Counted from the stretch's first letter, positions 36,896 through 47,500 are shown. The stretch is DNA of 51,549 nucleotides from Salipiger aestuarii (GCF_003259905.1 NZ_QLMG01000027.1:1-51549); one strand, 5' to 3'. Numbers and translations: made by a program. The notes: generated by a model from the letters alone, not told the origin.

Positions 36896-37639
36896 ATGCC
36901 CAGCGATCTGAGACAGCCCGCGTTCGTGCTTGTGCGCCCGCAGATGGGCGAAAACATCGGTGCGGCGGCGCGGGCGATGTGGAATTTCGGTCTGGACCGG
37001 ATGCGGCTTGTCAATCCTCGGGACGGGTGGCCCAACCCGGCTTCGGTGGCGATGGCCTCCGGGGCGGGGCGGTTGCTGGACGAGGCCGGGCTGGCGCCGG
37101 ATGTGGCGGGGGCGGTCGGCGATTGCGACCTTGTGTTTGCGACGACCGCCCGGAACCGCGGCCTGACCAAGCCGGTCTATTCCCCCGAGGAGGCGATGCG
37201 CACGGCGGCGGCGCGGCTGGCCGACGGCGGCAAGGTCGCGGTGATGTTCGGGCCAGAACGCGCGGGGCTGGAAAACGCCGATGTCGCCCAGGCCAACGCC
37301 ATCATTTCCGTGCCGGTGAACCCGGAGTTCCCGTCGCTGAACCTGGCGCAATGCGTCTTGCTGTGTTCCTATGAATGGCGCCGTGCCAGTGCCGCCATCG
37401 CCGCGCGGCGTGACGAGATGGCGGGCGCCGAGTGGGCGAGCGCGATCGAGGTCGAGAAGCTCGCCGAGCATTACGAACAACGTCTGGATGCGGCGGGGTT
37501 CTTTTTTCCCGACCACAAGGCGGCGTCGATGAAGCTGACCCTGCGCAATCTGTGGAGCCGGATGCCGCTGACCCGCGAGGACGTGCGGGCGCTGCATGGG
37601 ATCATGCGACAGATGGTGCGCTGGAAAGAGCGCGGCTGA
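36896..37639 (+). CDS. trmJ: tRNA 2'-O-methyltransferase TrmJ-type (SPOUT)
   Basis: TrmJ methylates the ribose of tRNA position 32. The 247-residue protein has the SpoU/TrmH signatures RPQMGENIGAAARAMWNFGL, FGPERAGLEN and PVNPEFPSLNLAQCVLLCSYE, which form the SAM-binding trefoil knot, plus a C-terminal helical extension (FPDHKAASMKLTLRNLWSRM) typical of TrmJ. The ATG at 36896 follows GGAGGGGCG. The 155-bp gap before it holds no gene. Confidence 0.9.
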   Translation: MPSDLRQPAFVLVRPQMGENIGAAARAMWNFGLDRMRLVNPRDGWPNPASVAMASGAGRLLDEAGLAPDVAGAVGDCDLVFATTARNRGLTKPVYSPEEAMRTAAARLADGGKVAVMFGPERAGLENADVAQANAIISVPVNPEFPSLNLAQCVLLCSYEWRRASAAIAARRDEMAGAEWASAIEVEKLAEHYEQRLDAAGFFFPDHKAASMKLTLRNLWSRMPLTREDVRALHGIMRQMVRWKERG

Positions 37640-37706
37640 GCGGGCCGCTTGAACCGGGCTGGCGACGCCCTATCGTTCGCCGCGACATGACGACATGAGG
37701 TGATCC

Positions 37707-38852
37707 ATGGCCGAAAAGCGCAAGCTCTTTGAAGAGGTCGGAACCGAACAGCCCAGGGTGGCCCCGGCGGGGGGTATGATCGACCGGAAACAGGGCGGGG
37801 CGCGGGGTGCGATCCGCATCTGGTTGATGGTGATCTTTGCCCTTGTGGCGGTGATGATCCTGGTGGGTGGGCTGACGCGGCTGACCGACGCCGGGCTGTC
37901 GATCACGGAATGGAAGCCTTTGACGGGCGCGTTGCCACCGATGAACGCCGCTGATTGGGAGGCCGAGTTCGATCTGTATCGCCAGATCCCGGAGTTCGAG
38001 TTGCAGAACGACCAGATGACCCTTGCCGAGTTCAAGGGCATCTATTGGTGGGAATGGGGACATCGCCAGCTGGGCCGGGTGATTGGCCTGGTCTGGGCGG
38101 TGGGCTTTGTCGGATTTCTCGTGGCGCGCAAGGTTCCGACGGGCTGGGTGCCGCGACTGCTGGGCCTGGGGGCGCTTGGGGGGCTTCAGGGCGCGATTGG
38201 CTGGTGGATGGTGTCTTCGGGGCTGGATGGGGACATGCTGGATGTCGCGTCCTATCGGCTGGCCATTCATCTGGGGCTGGCCTTTGTCATCTTCGGGCTG
38301 ATTGCTTGGTATGTGTTTGCCCTTGGGCGGCCCGAGCGAGAGCTGATGCAGGCGCGTCGGGTGCGCGAGGCCAAGCTTTTTTCCATGGGCACCGGGCTGA
38401 TGCATTTCGCCTTTTTGCAGATCCTGTTGGGCGCGCTGGTGGCGGGGATCGACGCGGGCCGCTCCTATACCGATTGGCCGCTGATGGCGGGCGGGTTCAT
38501 TCCGCCTCAGCCGTTCCAGCTAGCGCCCTGGTGGCGCAACTTCTTCGAGGAACCCGGCCTTGTGCAGTTCATGCACCGGATGGCGGGCTATCTGCTGTTC
38601 GCCTTCGGCGTCGCGACCTGGCTGCGGGCGCGCAAATCGCCCAATCCGGACACGCGACTGCGGTTCAATGCGGTGATGGCGATGCTGACGGTGCAGGTTG
38701 TGCTGGGCATCGTGACGGTGCTGTACGGCGCTCAACTGCACATCGCGATCACCCACCAGTTGGGCGCGGTGCTGTTGTGGGTGCTGATCGTCAGAGCCCG
38801 CTTTGGCGCGCAATATCCCAAGGTTCAATCCATCAGGGGCCGCCTGAAATGA
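37707..38852 (+). CDS. ctaA: Haem A synthase
   Basis: CtaA oxidises the C8 methyl of haem O to make haem A for cytochrome c oxidase in the inner membrane. The 381-residue protein has eight predicted transmembrane helices and the conserved text GGLTRLTDAGLSITEWKP, the loop LPPMNAADWEAEF, and histidines in WEWGHRQLGR, RLAIHLGLA, QFMHRMAGY and ITHQLGAV that bind the haems. This is the type-2 form common in alphaproteobacteria. GAGGTGAT precedes the ATG. Its stop shares ATGA with the next start. No oxidase genes are nearby. Confidence 0.95.
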   Translation: MAEKRKLFEEVGTEQPRVAPAGGMIDRKQGGARGAIRIWLMVIFALVAVMILVGGLTRLTDAGLSITEWKPLTGALPPMNAADWEAEFDLYRQIPEFELQNDQMTLAEFKGIYWWEWGHRQLGRVIGLVWAVGFVGFLVARKVPTGWVPRLLGLGALGGLQGAIGWWMVSSGLDGDMLDVASYRLAIHLGLAFVIFGLIAWYVFALGRPERELMQARRVREAKLFSMGTGLMHFAFLQILLGALVAGIDAGRSYTDWPLMAGGFIPPQPFQLAPWWRNFFEEPGLVQFMHRMAGYLLFAFGVATWLRARKSPNPDTRLRFNAVMAMLTVQVVLGIVTVLYGAQLHIAITHQLGAVLLWVLIVRARFGAQYPKVQSIRGRLK

Positions 38853-40324
38853 CCGTTTACGACGATATGATGCGCCATCAGCGCGAAACCGGCGCGCTGG
38901 CGCAGGTGGCGGGGCGGCTTGGCTGGGATCAGGAAACCGTGATGCCCCAGGGGGCCGGGGATCAGCGCGCCGAGGAAGGCGCCGCGATGGAGGCGGTTCT
39001 GCACGCCCGCCGCACCGATCCGCGGATCGGCGCGTGGCTGGACGCGATCGACCCCGCCACGCTGGACGATGAGGCGCGTGCCCAGATCCGGCACATTCGA
39101 CGGTCCTATGATCGGGCGATGCGGGTGCCGGCGGATCTGGCCACGGCGCTGGCGCGGCTGACCAGCCGGTCGCATCAGGCCTGGGCGCGCGCGCGGGCCG
39201 ATGACGATGTGGCGTCGTTCCTGCCGGTGCTGTCCGAGATCGTCGCGCTCAAGCGCGAGGAGGGCGCGGCACTGGCCGCGGGGGGCGACCCGTACGATGC
39301 GATGTTGCAGGATTACGAGCCGGGAACCAGTGCCGCCCAACTGGGGGCGATGTTCGACGCGCTTCGGCCCCGTTTGGTGGCGCTGCGCCAGGCCTGTCTG
39401 GAGCGCCCGCAGCCCGCGCCGCTGACCGGCAGGTTCGATGCGAAAACGCAGATGGCGCTGTCGCGCAAGCTGGCCGGAGTCTTTGGCTACGATTTCTCGC
39501 GCGGGCGGATCGACAAGGCGGTGCATCCGTTCAGCTCCGGGTCGGGGGATGACGTGCGCATCACCACGCGCACCAGCGAGATCGATCCGTTCAACTGTGC
39601 CTATACGACCATTCACGAGGTTGGCCACGCGACTTATGAACAGGCGATCCGCCCGGCCTATCGGTTCACGCCGCTGGGTGAAGGGGTGTCCATGGGGGTG
39701 CATGAAAGCCAGAGCCGGATCTACGAGAACCAGCTGGGCCGGTCGCGCGCATTCACCGCGTGGCTTCATGGCGAGATGACCGAGGCGTTCGGCGATCTGG
39801 GGCTGGACGGGCCGGAGGCGTTTTACGCGGCGGTCAACCGGCTGGAAAACGGGTTCATCCGCACCGAGGCGGACGAGGTGCAGTATAACCTTCATGTGCT
39901 GCTGCGGTTCGATCTGGAGCGGGCGTTGATTTCCGGGGATCTGTCTGTGGGGGATCTGGAAGCGGCCTGGAATGACCGTTTCGCGGCGGATTTCGGCTTT
40001 GCGGTGGATCGTCCATCCAACGGCGTGCTGCAGGATGTGCATTGGTCGGCCGGGCTGTTCGGCTATTTCGCCACCTACACACTGGGCAATGTCTATGCGG
40101 GGTGTCTGCACGAGCGGTTGCGCGATGCGGTGCCGGATCTCGATGCGCAGATGGCAGCGGGGGACCTGTCGGCGGCGACGGGCTGGCTGCGTGGGCATGT
40201 GCAGCAACATGGCGGGTTGTTTGAGCCGCGCGAGGTCATCACGCGGGCCTATGGGCGTGCGCCCGACGAGGGGCCGTTGCTGGCCTATCTCGAAGCGAAG
40301 TTCGGGGCGCTCTACGGGCTGTAG
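38849..40324 (+). CDS. M32 family (Taq-type) metallocarboxypeptidase
   Basis: This cytoplasmic zinc carboxypeptidase trims C-terminal residues from peptides. The 491-residue protein has the N-terminal helical lid (LGWDQETVMPQGAGDQRAEE), DVRITTR, the zinc motif HEVGH (256-260), GVSMGVHESQSRIYEN with the third ligand, and HWSAGLFGYFATYTLGNVYA, all characteristic of M32. It starts inside the ctaA stop (ATGA overlap), so translation is coupled. The product has no obvious link to haem synthesis. Confidence 0.93.
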   Translation: MTVYDDMMRHQRETGALAQVAGRLGWDQETVMPQGAGDQRAEEGAAMEAVLHARRTDPRIGAWLDAIDPATLDDEARAQIRHIRRSYDRAMRVPADLATALARLTSRSHQAWARARADDDVASFLPVLSEIVALKREEGAALAAGGDPYDAMLQDYEPGTSAAQLGAMFDALRPRLVALRQACLERPQPAPLTGRFDAKTQMALSRKLAGVFGYDFSRGRIDKAVHPFSSGSGDDVRITTRTSEIDPFNCAYTTIHEVGHATYEQAIRPAYRFTPLGEGVSMGVHESQSRIYENQLGRSRAFTAWLHGEMTEAFGDLGLDGPEAFYAAVNRLENGFIRTEADEVQYNLHVLLRFDLERALISGDLSVGDLEAAWNDRFAADFGFAVDRPSNGVLQDVHWSAGLFGYFATYTLGNVYAGCLHERLRDAVPDLDAQMAAGDLSAATGWLRGHVQQHGGLFEPREVITRAYGRAPDEGPLLAYLEAKFGALYGL

Positions 40325-40380
40325 GCGGCTGAAGCCGCGGGGGGGCGCTGCCCCCCGAACCCCCCGGAGTTTAAGGGCAA
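40325..40380. repeat. GC-rich palindromic intergenic element
   Basis: Two hairpins follow one another: GCGGC-TGAA-GCCGC (40325-40338) and a G-run/C-run stem around CGCTG (40340-40356), then CCCCCCGGAG and GGGCAAGATGAAGGAG. I recall this CCCCCGGAG...AAGATGAA pattern as a dispersed element in many Rhodobacterales intergenic regions. Only one copy is seen here. Confidence 0.5.
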
Positions 40381-40392
40381 GATGAAGGAGGG

Positions 40393-40420
40393 CGGCGGCG
40401 CGGAAGGGCGCCGCCGTTTT
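40393..40420 (+). terminator. Terminator between the convergent carboxypeptidase and purL genes
   Basis: CGGCGGCGC (40393-40401) pairs perfectly with GCGCCGCCG (40408-40416), loop GGAAGG, followed by TTTTCC on the plus strand. The stem alone could also slow minus-strand transcription leaving purL. Confidence 0.8.
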
Positions 40421-40436
40421 CCGGTCGGGGTGTTGT

Positions 40437-42596
40437 TCAGGAGAATGTTGCGCCGAAGCTGGTTTTGTAGATGGCTTGCAGCTCGGCCAGCGGGGCCTCG
40501 GCCGTGCCGAGCCTGACCGTGTCGCCGGTGAATTTGCCCACGCTGCCGATGGTCACGCCGGCTTTGCCTGCTTCGATCATCAGGGCTTCGGCGCTGTCGT
40601 AGTTGCAGGCGATCAGGTAGCGGCCCTGATCTTCTCCGAACAACTCGGGTGTGTCGCCGGTGTCGAGATGGATGCCGGTGCCCGAGGCTTCGGCCATTTC
40701 GAAGGCGGCCATGGCAAGGCCGCCATCGCTGAGATCGGTGCAGCAGTTGATCCAGGCGCGGTTGTTGCGGATGAAGTCGCCGTTGCGGCGTTCTTCGTTC
40801 AGGTCGACGTGGGGGGCGTCGCCGTCTTCGCGGTTGAACACCTCGGCCAGCAGCGCCGACTGGCCCAGGTGGCTGCCGGGTTGGCCGACCAGCAGCGCGA
40901 CGTGCCCGTCGCGGGCATAGCCCAGGATCGGGTCCTCGCCCGCGGCGATCAGGCCCACGGCGCCGATGGTGGGGGTGGGCAGGATGCCGGTGCCGTCGGT
41001 CTCGTTGTAAAGCGATACGTTGCCGGACACGATGGGCATGTCGAGCGCGATGCAGGCTTCGCCGATGCCGCGCAGGGCCTGGACGAACTGGCCCATGATT
41101 TCGGGTTTTTCGGGGTTGCCGAAGTTGAGGTTGTCGGTGGTGGCCAGCGGCAGCGCGCCCACCGCAGTCAGATTGCGATAGGCCTCGGCCACGGCCTGAC
41201 GGCCGCCCTCAAGCGGGTTGGCCTTGACGTAGCGCGGAGTCACGTCCGAGGTGAAGGCCAGTTTCTTGTCCGTGCCATGCACGCGGATCACGCCGGCGCC
41301 AAAGCCCGGAATGCGCATGGTGTCGGCCATGACCTGGCTGTCGTATTGTTCGTAGACCCATTCGCGCGAGCAATAGTTCGGCGAGGCCAGCAGCGCCTTG
41401 AGCCCGTCGATGGGATCGACGCCGGGGACGTCTTCGAGCGGCGCGGCGGGGTCGGGTTCGGTCCAGGGGCGGTCGTATTCCGGGGCCGAGGAGGACAGGC
41501 GCGACAGCGGCATGTCGGCTTTGACCTCGCCGTTATGGACCACGACAAAGCGATCCTCGGCGATGGTTTCGCCGACGATGGCGAAATCGAGATCCCACTT
41601 GTCGAACACGGCCTTCGCCTCGGCCTCCCTGGAGGGGTCGAGCACCATGAGCATGCGTTCCTGACTTTCGGACAGCATCATTTCATAGGCGGTCATGTTC
41701 TTTTCGCGCTGGGGCACCTTTTCCAGATCAAGCCGGATGCCAAGGCCGCCCTTGTCGCCCATTTCCACCGCCGAACAGGTCAGGCCTGCCGCGCCCATGT
41801 CCTGAATGGAAATGACCGCGCCGGTCTGCATCAGTTCCAGCGTCGCCTCCATCAGGCGTTTTTCGGTGAAAGGGTCACCGACCTGCACCGTGGGGCGCTT
41901 GGCTTCGATGGTTTCGTCGAATTCGGCGCTGGCCATGGTGGCGCCGCCGACGCCGTCCCGGCCGGTTTTCGCGCCCAGATACACCACGGGGCGGCCAAGT
42001 CCGCTTGCGGCAGAGTAAAAGATCTTGTCGGTGTCCGCGAGTCCTGCCGCAAAGGCATTGACCAGGCAGTTGCCGTTGTAGGCGGGGTGAAAGCGCACCT
42101 CGCCGCCCACGGTCGGCACGCCGAAGCAGTTGCCATAGCCGCCGACGCCCTCGATCACGCCATGCACCAGCTGGCGGGTCTTGGGGTGGTTCTTGTCGCC
42201 AAAGCTCAGCGAATTCATCGCCGCGATGGGGCGCGCGCCCATGGTGAACACGTCGCGCAGGATTCCGCCGACGCCGGTGGCCGCGCCCTGATAGGGTTCG
42301 ATATACGAGGGGTGGTTGTGGCTTTCCATCTTGAACACCACCGCCTGACCGTCGCCGATGTCCACCACGCCGGCATTCTCGCCGGGGCCGCAGATCACCT
42401 GCGGGCCACTGGTCGGCAGGCCCTTGAGGTGGATCTTGGAGGACTTATAGGAGCAATGTTCGTTCCACATCGCCGAAAAGATGCCCAGTTCGGTGAACGT
42501 CGGCTCGCGGTCGAGGATTTGCAGGATGCGCGCGTATTCATCCGGCTTGATGCCGTGCGCCTCGATCAGATCGGTGGTAATCGCCGGTTCCTGCAT
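40437..42596 (-). CDS. purL: Phosphoribosylformylglycinamidine synthase subunit PurL
   Basis: PurL makes FGAM from FGAR in purine synthesis, working with PurS and PurQ. The 719-residue size shows it is the small (three-subunit) type. Visible signatures include the [16 protein letters not shown] substrate/ATP segment, [36 protein letters not shown] and a second AIRS-like half ([32 protein letters not shown]). AGAGGGAC precedes the ATG at 42596. purS and purQ are not in the window. It is convergent with the carboxypeptidase gene. Confidence 0.96.
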   Translation of the reverse strand: MQEPAITTDLIEAHGIKPDEYARILQILDREPTFTELGIFSAMWNEHCSYKSSKIHLKGLPTSGPQVICGPGENAGVVDIGDGQAVVFKMESHNHPSYIEPYQGAATGVGGILRDVFTMGARPIAAMNSLSFGDKNHPKTRQLVHGVIEGVGGYGNCFGVPTVGGEVRFHPAYNGNCLVNAFAAGLADTDKIFYSAASGLGRPVVYLGAKTGRDGVGGATMASAEFDETIEAKRPTVQVGDPFTEKRLMEATLELMQTGAVISIQDMGAAGLTCSAVEMGDKGGLGIRLDLEKVPQREKNMTAYEMMLSESQERMLMVLDPSREAEAKAVFDKWDLDFAIVGETIAEDRFVVVHNGEVKADMPLSRLSSSAPEYDRPWTEPDPAAPLEDVPGVDPIDGLKALLASPNYCSREWVYEQYDSQVMADTMRIPGFGAGVIRVHGTDKKLAFTSDVTPRYVKANPLEGGRQAVAEAYRNLTAVGALPLATTDNLNFGNPEKPEIMGQFVQALRGIGEACIALDMPIVSGNVSLYNETDGTGILPTPTIGAVGLIAAGEDPILGYARDGHVALLVGQPGSHLGQSALLAEVFNREDGDAPHVDLNEERRNGDFIRNNRAWINCCTDLSDGGLAMAAFEMAEASGTGIHLDTGDTPELFGEDQGRYLIACNYDSAEALMIEAGKAGVTIGSVGKFTGDTVRLGTAEAPLAELQAIYKTSFGATFS

Positions 42597-42657
42597 GTCC
42601 GTGTCCCTCTGGCCAGTTCAGGCGCTCTTTACGCCAAGGGCGCGGACGTTGGAAGGT

Positions 42658-43227
42658 CTAGGATAAAACCCGGGCGCCGGTTTTGCGTTCGGTGGCGGAC
42701 AGGATGCGCGCCCCGCGCACGGGTGCGCCGTCGGGGCCAAAGAAGGGGGTGTCGCGCCGCCCCTGCGCCAGGGCGGTCAGGGCACGCAGCATGATCCCCG
42801 CGCCTGCCGCGCCGAACCCGTGCTGCTTGACGGGGCGACGCGCGCTCTCGGTAAAGACGCGCGCGCGCGTCTTGCCGAAATCCTTGCGCCCGTGCGGGAC
42901 GACGATGCCGACAAAGGGCATCAGCGGTTTGGGCAACGTGTTGGCGACGGGCGTTCCGCAGCACCCGGCATGCCAGCGCAGCAATCCCTTGGGAGACAGG
43001 CGCAGCAGCGCCAACCGATCCGCACCGGCGGTGATTTCGATCTGGTCGGGCAGGGTCTGGAACAACGCGGTGCCCCCCGCGTCATCCAGCGCATCCTCCG
43101 CGCCAAGGGCGTGCGCTGCCGCCTGGCAATCCGCGCAATGGCAGATCACCAGCGCGCCCGGCGCCCGATCGGCGACGCGCCAGCGCAGGGTGCCGCAGCG
43201 GCAGGCAAGAGCGCGGTGATCTGACAT
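42658..43227 (-). CDS. GFA-like zinc protein, DUF6151 type
   Basis: The 189-residue protein has cysteines C9, C11, C29, C31 and C34 in CRCGTLRW and CHCADCQAAAH and a later AGCCGTPVANTLP, the pattern of the GFA (glutathione-dependent formaldehyde-activating-like) zinc fold. The remainder (VGIVVPHGRKDFGKTRARVFTE, HGFGAAGAGIMLRAL) fits the DUF6151 group, whose function is unknown. A true formaldehyde-activating role should not be assumed. It lies 61 bp upstream of purL on the same strand, downstream of the candidate small RNA. Confidence 0.75.
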   Translation of the reverse strand: MSDHRALACRCGTLRWRVADRAPGALVICHCADCQAAAHALGAEDALDDAGGTALFQTLPDQIEITAGADRLALLRLSPKGLLRWHAGCCGTPVANTLPKPLMPFVGIVVPHGRKDFGKTRARVFTESARRPVKQHGFGAAGAGIMLRALTALAQGRRDTPFFGPDGAPVRGARILSATERKTGARVLS

Positions 43228-43285
43228 GGGGGCCTCCTGTGGGGACTCATGTGTGAAAGCCTAGCCGGGACTTCGCAGGCGCGCC

Positions 43286-43315
43286 AAAAAAAAAGGCCGA
43301 GCACAAAGCTCGGCC
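43286..43315 (-). terminator. Strong Rho-independent terminator with nine U
   Basis: On the minus strand GGCCGAGC (43315-43308) pairs with GCTCGGCC (43302-43295) around TTTGT and is followed by nine T. It is one of the strongest terminators in the window and lies 160 bp beyond the LysR stop. Confidence 0.92.
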
Positions 43316-43370
43316 GAAGTCCAACAGGGAGGTATGAAGATGATGCGCCGCAGGGCGCTTCAACCTTCAT
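43286..43370 (-). ncRNA. Candidate small RNA with a CCUCCC segment
   Basis: On the minus strand TTGCGC (43404-43399) and ATATTT (43381-43376), 17 bp apart, could start an RNA near 43370. It would contain a small hairpin (GCGCC-CTGC-GGCGC, 43358-43345), an unpaired ACCTCCCTG (43333-43325) complementary to ribosome binding sites, and the strong terminator at 43315-43286. Total length is about 85 nt. No convincing protein is encoded. It could instead be the 3' UTR of the LysR gene. Confidence 0.5.
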
Positions 43371-43474
43371 ATGCCAAATATGTTATCGGTTCTGAGTCGC
43401 GCAACCCACAAGATGTCGCAGATGCAGCATTTCCGCCATGACTGTGGCACATGGCTCACACTTTTAGCGAGAGT

Positions 43475-44380
43475 TCAGCCCGCTCCCATCGCGCGAAGCT
43501 GCCTGCGGTGCGAAAAGATCTCATCCTGTACAAAATCGCGGAATGCCGAGACGCGCTTGGAATGGCGCAGCTCTTCGGGATAGGCGAGGAAGACCGGCAC
43601 TTCGTTGCTTTCGATCTCGGGCAGGACGCGCACGATCGACGGGAAATCCTCAATGATGTAATCGGGCAGGACGCCGATCCCCAGATTTGCCACCACCGCC
43701 TGCAACACGCCGAAGTAGTTGTTCACCGTCAGCGCGGTCTGGATGTCGTAGGTCAGCACTTCCTGAACCATCAGCTTGCCGGCGGCGACCTGGGCCGAAG
43801 ACGGGCTCTGGCAGATCAGCCTGTGCGTCGACAGATCTTCCAGCGTTTCGGGCACGCCCCGGCCGGCAAGATATTCCGGCGACGCGTAAAGACGCATGCG
43901 GATCGACATCAGGCGCTTGCGGATCAAATCGGCCTGGCTGGGTTCTTTCATGCGGATGGCGATGTCGGCCTCGCGCATCGGCAGGTCAAGCACGCGTTCT
44001 TCCAGCATGAGGTCGATCTTGAGATCGGGGAATTTCTCGTACAGCTTGGTCAGGCGCGGCGCCAGCCACAGCACGCCAAAGCCGTGGGTCGTGGTGACCT
44101 TGAGTTCGCCGAACACCTCTTCTTCGCTGTCGCGGATGCGCGCGGTGGCGGCGTCGATGCGTTTGACCATGCTGGCGGTGGCATCGAACAGCAATTCGCC
44201 CTGTTCGGTCAGAATCAGCCCGCGCGCATGACGATGGAACAGGGTCGTGTTCAGCGATTCTTCCAGCGCCCGAATCTGGCGTGACACAGCCGATTGCGAC
44301 AGATGCAAAGCATCGCCGGCGTGTGTCAGGCTGCCTGCGTCGGCAACAGCGTGAAATATTCTTAGCTTGTCCCAGTCCAT
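43475..44380 (-). CDS. LysR-family transcriptional regulator
   Basis: The 301-residue protein has an N-terminal winged helix-turn-helix (WDKLRIFHAVADAGSLTHAG, LHLSQSAVSRQIRALEE) and a periplasmic-binding-protein-like effector domain (VTTTHGFGVLWLAPRLTKLYEKFP). The start MDWDKLR at 44380 is taken; ATG 44392 (MDKDMDW) is equally possible. It is divergent from the indolepyruvate oxidoreductase gene, and the shared region holds a GGTCA-N7-TGACC palindrome, the form expected of a LysR site. Control of the oxidoreductase is inferred. Confidence 0.9.
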   Translation of the reverse strand: MDWDKLRIFHAVADAGSLTHAGDALHLSQSAVSRQIRALEESLNTTLFHRHARGLILTEQGELLFDATASMVKRIDAATARIRDSEEEVFGELKVTTTHGFGVLWLAPRLTKLYEKFPDLKIDLMLEERVLDLPMREADIAIRMKEPSQADLIRKRLMSIRMRLYASPEYLAGRGVPETLEDLSTHRLICQSPSSAQVAAGKLMVQEVLTYDIQTALTVNNYFGVLQAVVANLGIGVLPDYIIEDFPSIVRVLPEIESNEVPVFLAYPEELRHSKRVSAFRDFVQDEIFSHRRQLRAMGAG

Positions 44381-44482
44381 ATCTTTATCCATCCCGGCCA
44401 GCGCGACCTGTATACGACACAAAGGGTAAATGGGAACCACCACTTTCCTGCTCATCGGAAAAGGCGAAAAAACCCCTAGGAG

Positions 44483-44505
44483 GGTCAGTCATTTTGACCT
44501 AATAT
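44483..44505 (+). promoter_or_regulatory. Palindrome and -10 in the LysR/oxidoreductase divergent region
   Basis: GGTCA (44483-44487) and TGACC (44495-44499) form an inverted repeat with a 7-bp spacer, directly abutting TAATAT (44500-44505), a good -10 for the plus-strand gene. No good -35 is seen at 17 bp, suggesting that an activator is needed. Confidence 0.5.
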
Positions 44506-44545
44506 CGGGGCCAAATGCCCATGATAAGAGCGAAGGGAGGCGTAT

Positions 44546-47500
44546 ATGGCCAAACAGGACATCACCCTCGAAGACCGGTTCGACCTCACGCGGTCTCCGG
44601 TCTTGCTGAATGGCACCCAGGCGCTGGTCCGTCTGATGCTGATCCAGAAAGCGCGCGACCGGGCGGCAGGACTGAACACCGCCGGGTTTTGCACCGGCTA
44701 TCGCGGCTCGCCCCTGGGGGCGGTCGATCTTCAGATGCGCCGGGCGCAGAAACACCTCGATGCCGCCGACATCCGCTTTCAGGAAGGTCTGAACGAAGAT
44801 CTGGCGGCGACCGCGCTGTGGGGCGCCCAGCAGGCCGAACTGCGCGGCGAAGGGCGCTATGACGGCGTTTTCGGGCTGTGGTACGGCAAGGGGCCGGGCG
44901 TTGACCGGTCCGGCGACGTGATGCGCCACGCCAACATGGCGGGCACGTCGCGACACGGCGGCGTCATCATGGCAATGGGAGACGACCACACCGGCGAAAG
45001 CTCGACCGTGCTGCATCAATCGGAATGGGCGTTGGTGGATGCCTATATGCCCGTGGTGTCCCCCGCGGGCGTGCAGGAGATACTGGATTACGGCGTCTAT
45101 GCCTGGGCGCTGTCGCGCTTTGCGGGGGTGTGGGTCGGTCTCAAGACCATGAAGGACACGGTCGAGGCGACGGCGGTGGTCGATGGGCGGCCTGACCGCA
45201 TGTCGCTTGTGGTACCCGATTTCGACATGCCCGAGGGCGGGTTGAACATCCGACTGGGTGACACGCCCCACGCGCAGGAAAAGCGCGTCATCGACTACAA
45301 ACGCTTCGCCGCCGAGGCGTTTTCCCACGCCAACCGCATGGACAAGCGCATCTGGGGCAAGCCGGGGGCCAAGATCGGTCTTGTGGCGGCCGGCAAGAAC
45401 TGGCTCGACCTCGTGCACGCGCTGTCGCTGCTGGGCATTGACGAGGCCGAGGCCGAGCGCCTTGGCATCACCACCTACAAGGTCGGGCAGACCTTTCCGC
45501 TGGACATGCGCGGCTTTCACGACTGGGCCGAAGGGCTGGATCTGATCGTCGTGGTCGAGGAAAAGCGCAAGCTGATCGAGGTGCAGGTCAAGGAGGCGAT
45601 CTTTGACGACCGCCGCGGCCGCCGGGTCTATGGCTGGCACAGGGGGGGCGGTGCCGGGTCGATGCACGGGCCCGAACTGTTTCCGACGCAGGGCGCGCTG
45701 GATCCCATCATGATCGCCGAGCGGCTGGGGCAGATTTTCGTCGACGAAGGGCGTGGCACGGATCGAATCCGGGCCGGCCTGCAATCTCTTGAAACCGCGC
45801 GAAAATCTGACAACGCGCCAGAGATCGCGGCCCGCCTGCCGTATTTCTGTTCGGGCTGCCCGCACAATTCGTCGACCAAACTGCCGGAGGGCGCGCGCGC
45901 CTATGCGGGCATCGGGTGTCACTACATGGTGCAATGGATGGACCGGGAAACCACCGGGTTCACCCATATGGGGGCCGAGGGCGCGAACTGGATTGGCGAG
46001 GCGCCGTTTTCCACAAGAAACCATGTCTTTCAAAACCTTGGGGATGGAACCTACAACCACTCCGGGGTGCTGGCGATCCGTGCCGCCCTGGCTGCGGGCA
46101 CCAATATCACCTACAAGATCCTGTATAACGACGCGGTTGCCATGACCGGGGGGCAGCCCAACGAGGGCGGGCTGACCGCCGACCGCATCGCCCGCGAATT
46201 GTTGGCTATGGGGGTACAGCACCTGTCGCTCGTCTATGACGAAAAGGAAGATATCGACTTTAGCCTGTTCCCGCAAAATATTGAGAAACATGAGAGATCC
46301 GAGATGGATGCCGTGCAGAGACGCTGCGCCGACATTCCCGGTGTCTCGGCCATTCTGTATATTCAGACCTGCGCCGCCGAAAAACGCCGCCGCCGCAAGC
46401 GCGGTGCGTTCCCGGACCCCGACAAGCGCGTGTTCATCAATACCGATATCTGCGAGGGCTGCGGTGATTGCGGCGTGCAATCGAACTGTGTGTCCATCGT
46501 GCCGGTCGAAACCGAACTGGGCCGAAAGCGCGCCATTGACCAGTCAAGCTGCAACAAGGATTTCTCTTGTCTCAAGGGGTTCTGCCCGTCCTTCGTAACC
46601 TTGAAAGGGGCAAAGATCCGCAAGGGCGCAACCGCCGCGCTTGACCTGCCCGATATGCCGTTGCCGCAGTTGCCCGCGATCAATGGCACCCATAACGTGG
46701 TCATCACCGGCGTCGGCGGCACCGGCGTGGTGACCATCGGTGCGGTGTTGGCGCAGGCGGCGCAGATTGCCGGGCTTGGCGCGGGGATGATGGAAATGGC
46801 GGGGCTCGCACAAAAGGGCGGCGCGGTGCACATCCACCTGCGCCTTGCGCAAAAACCGGAAGACATCAGCGCGGTGCGCGTCGCCATCGGCGAAGCGGAT
46901 GCGCTGATCGGCGGCGATCTTGTGGTCAGCGCCGGATCGAAAACCCTGGGCCTGACCCGCACGGGCCGCACCGGCGCTGTGGTCAATGCGCACGAAATCG
47001 TCACCGGGGAATTCACCCGAGATCCCGAATTTTTCATTGCGAACGATCGGTTGAAGCTGTCTCTTGAGGCGCGGATGCAAGAGCGCCTGGCCCTGTTCGA
47101 TGCCACCGAACTGGCTCGGATCACCATGGGAGATTCCATTTTCTCGAACATGATGATCCTTGGCGCGGCCTGGCAGCGCGGACTTGTGCCGCTGCCTCAT
47201 GATGCCATCGCGGACGCGATCCGGCTGAACGGCGCAGCGGTCGACAAGAACCTGCGCGCCTTTGAAATCGGTCGTTGGGCGATGCTGTACCCGCAGGAGG
47301 CCGCGGGTCTGGCCTCGCCGAACGCCACCGAGAAACCCAGGACGCTTGCCGAACAGATCGCCTATCGCGAGGCGCATCTGACCGCTTATCAAAACAAGCG
47401 TCTGGCAAAACGCTATCGTGCGCTGCTGGACCGCATCAGCGATGCCGGGCTGCGGGACGCGGCAGCAAAAGGCTATCACAAGCTGCTGTCATACAAGGAC

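Noticed and set aside
40476-42794. 772-codon open frame opposite purL
   Set aside because: Shadow of purL, which is complete.
44489-46480. 663-codon open frame opposite the indolepyruvate oxidoreductase
   Set aside because: Shadow frame; the sense gene carries cofactor and Fe-S motifs.
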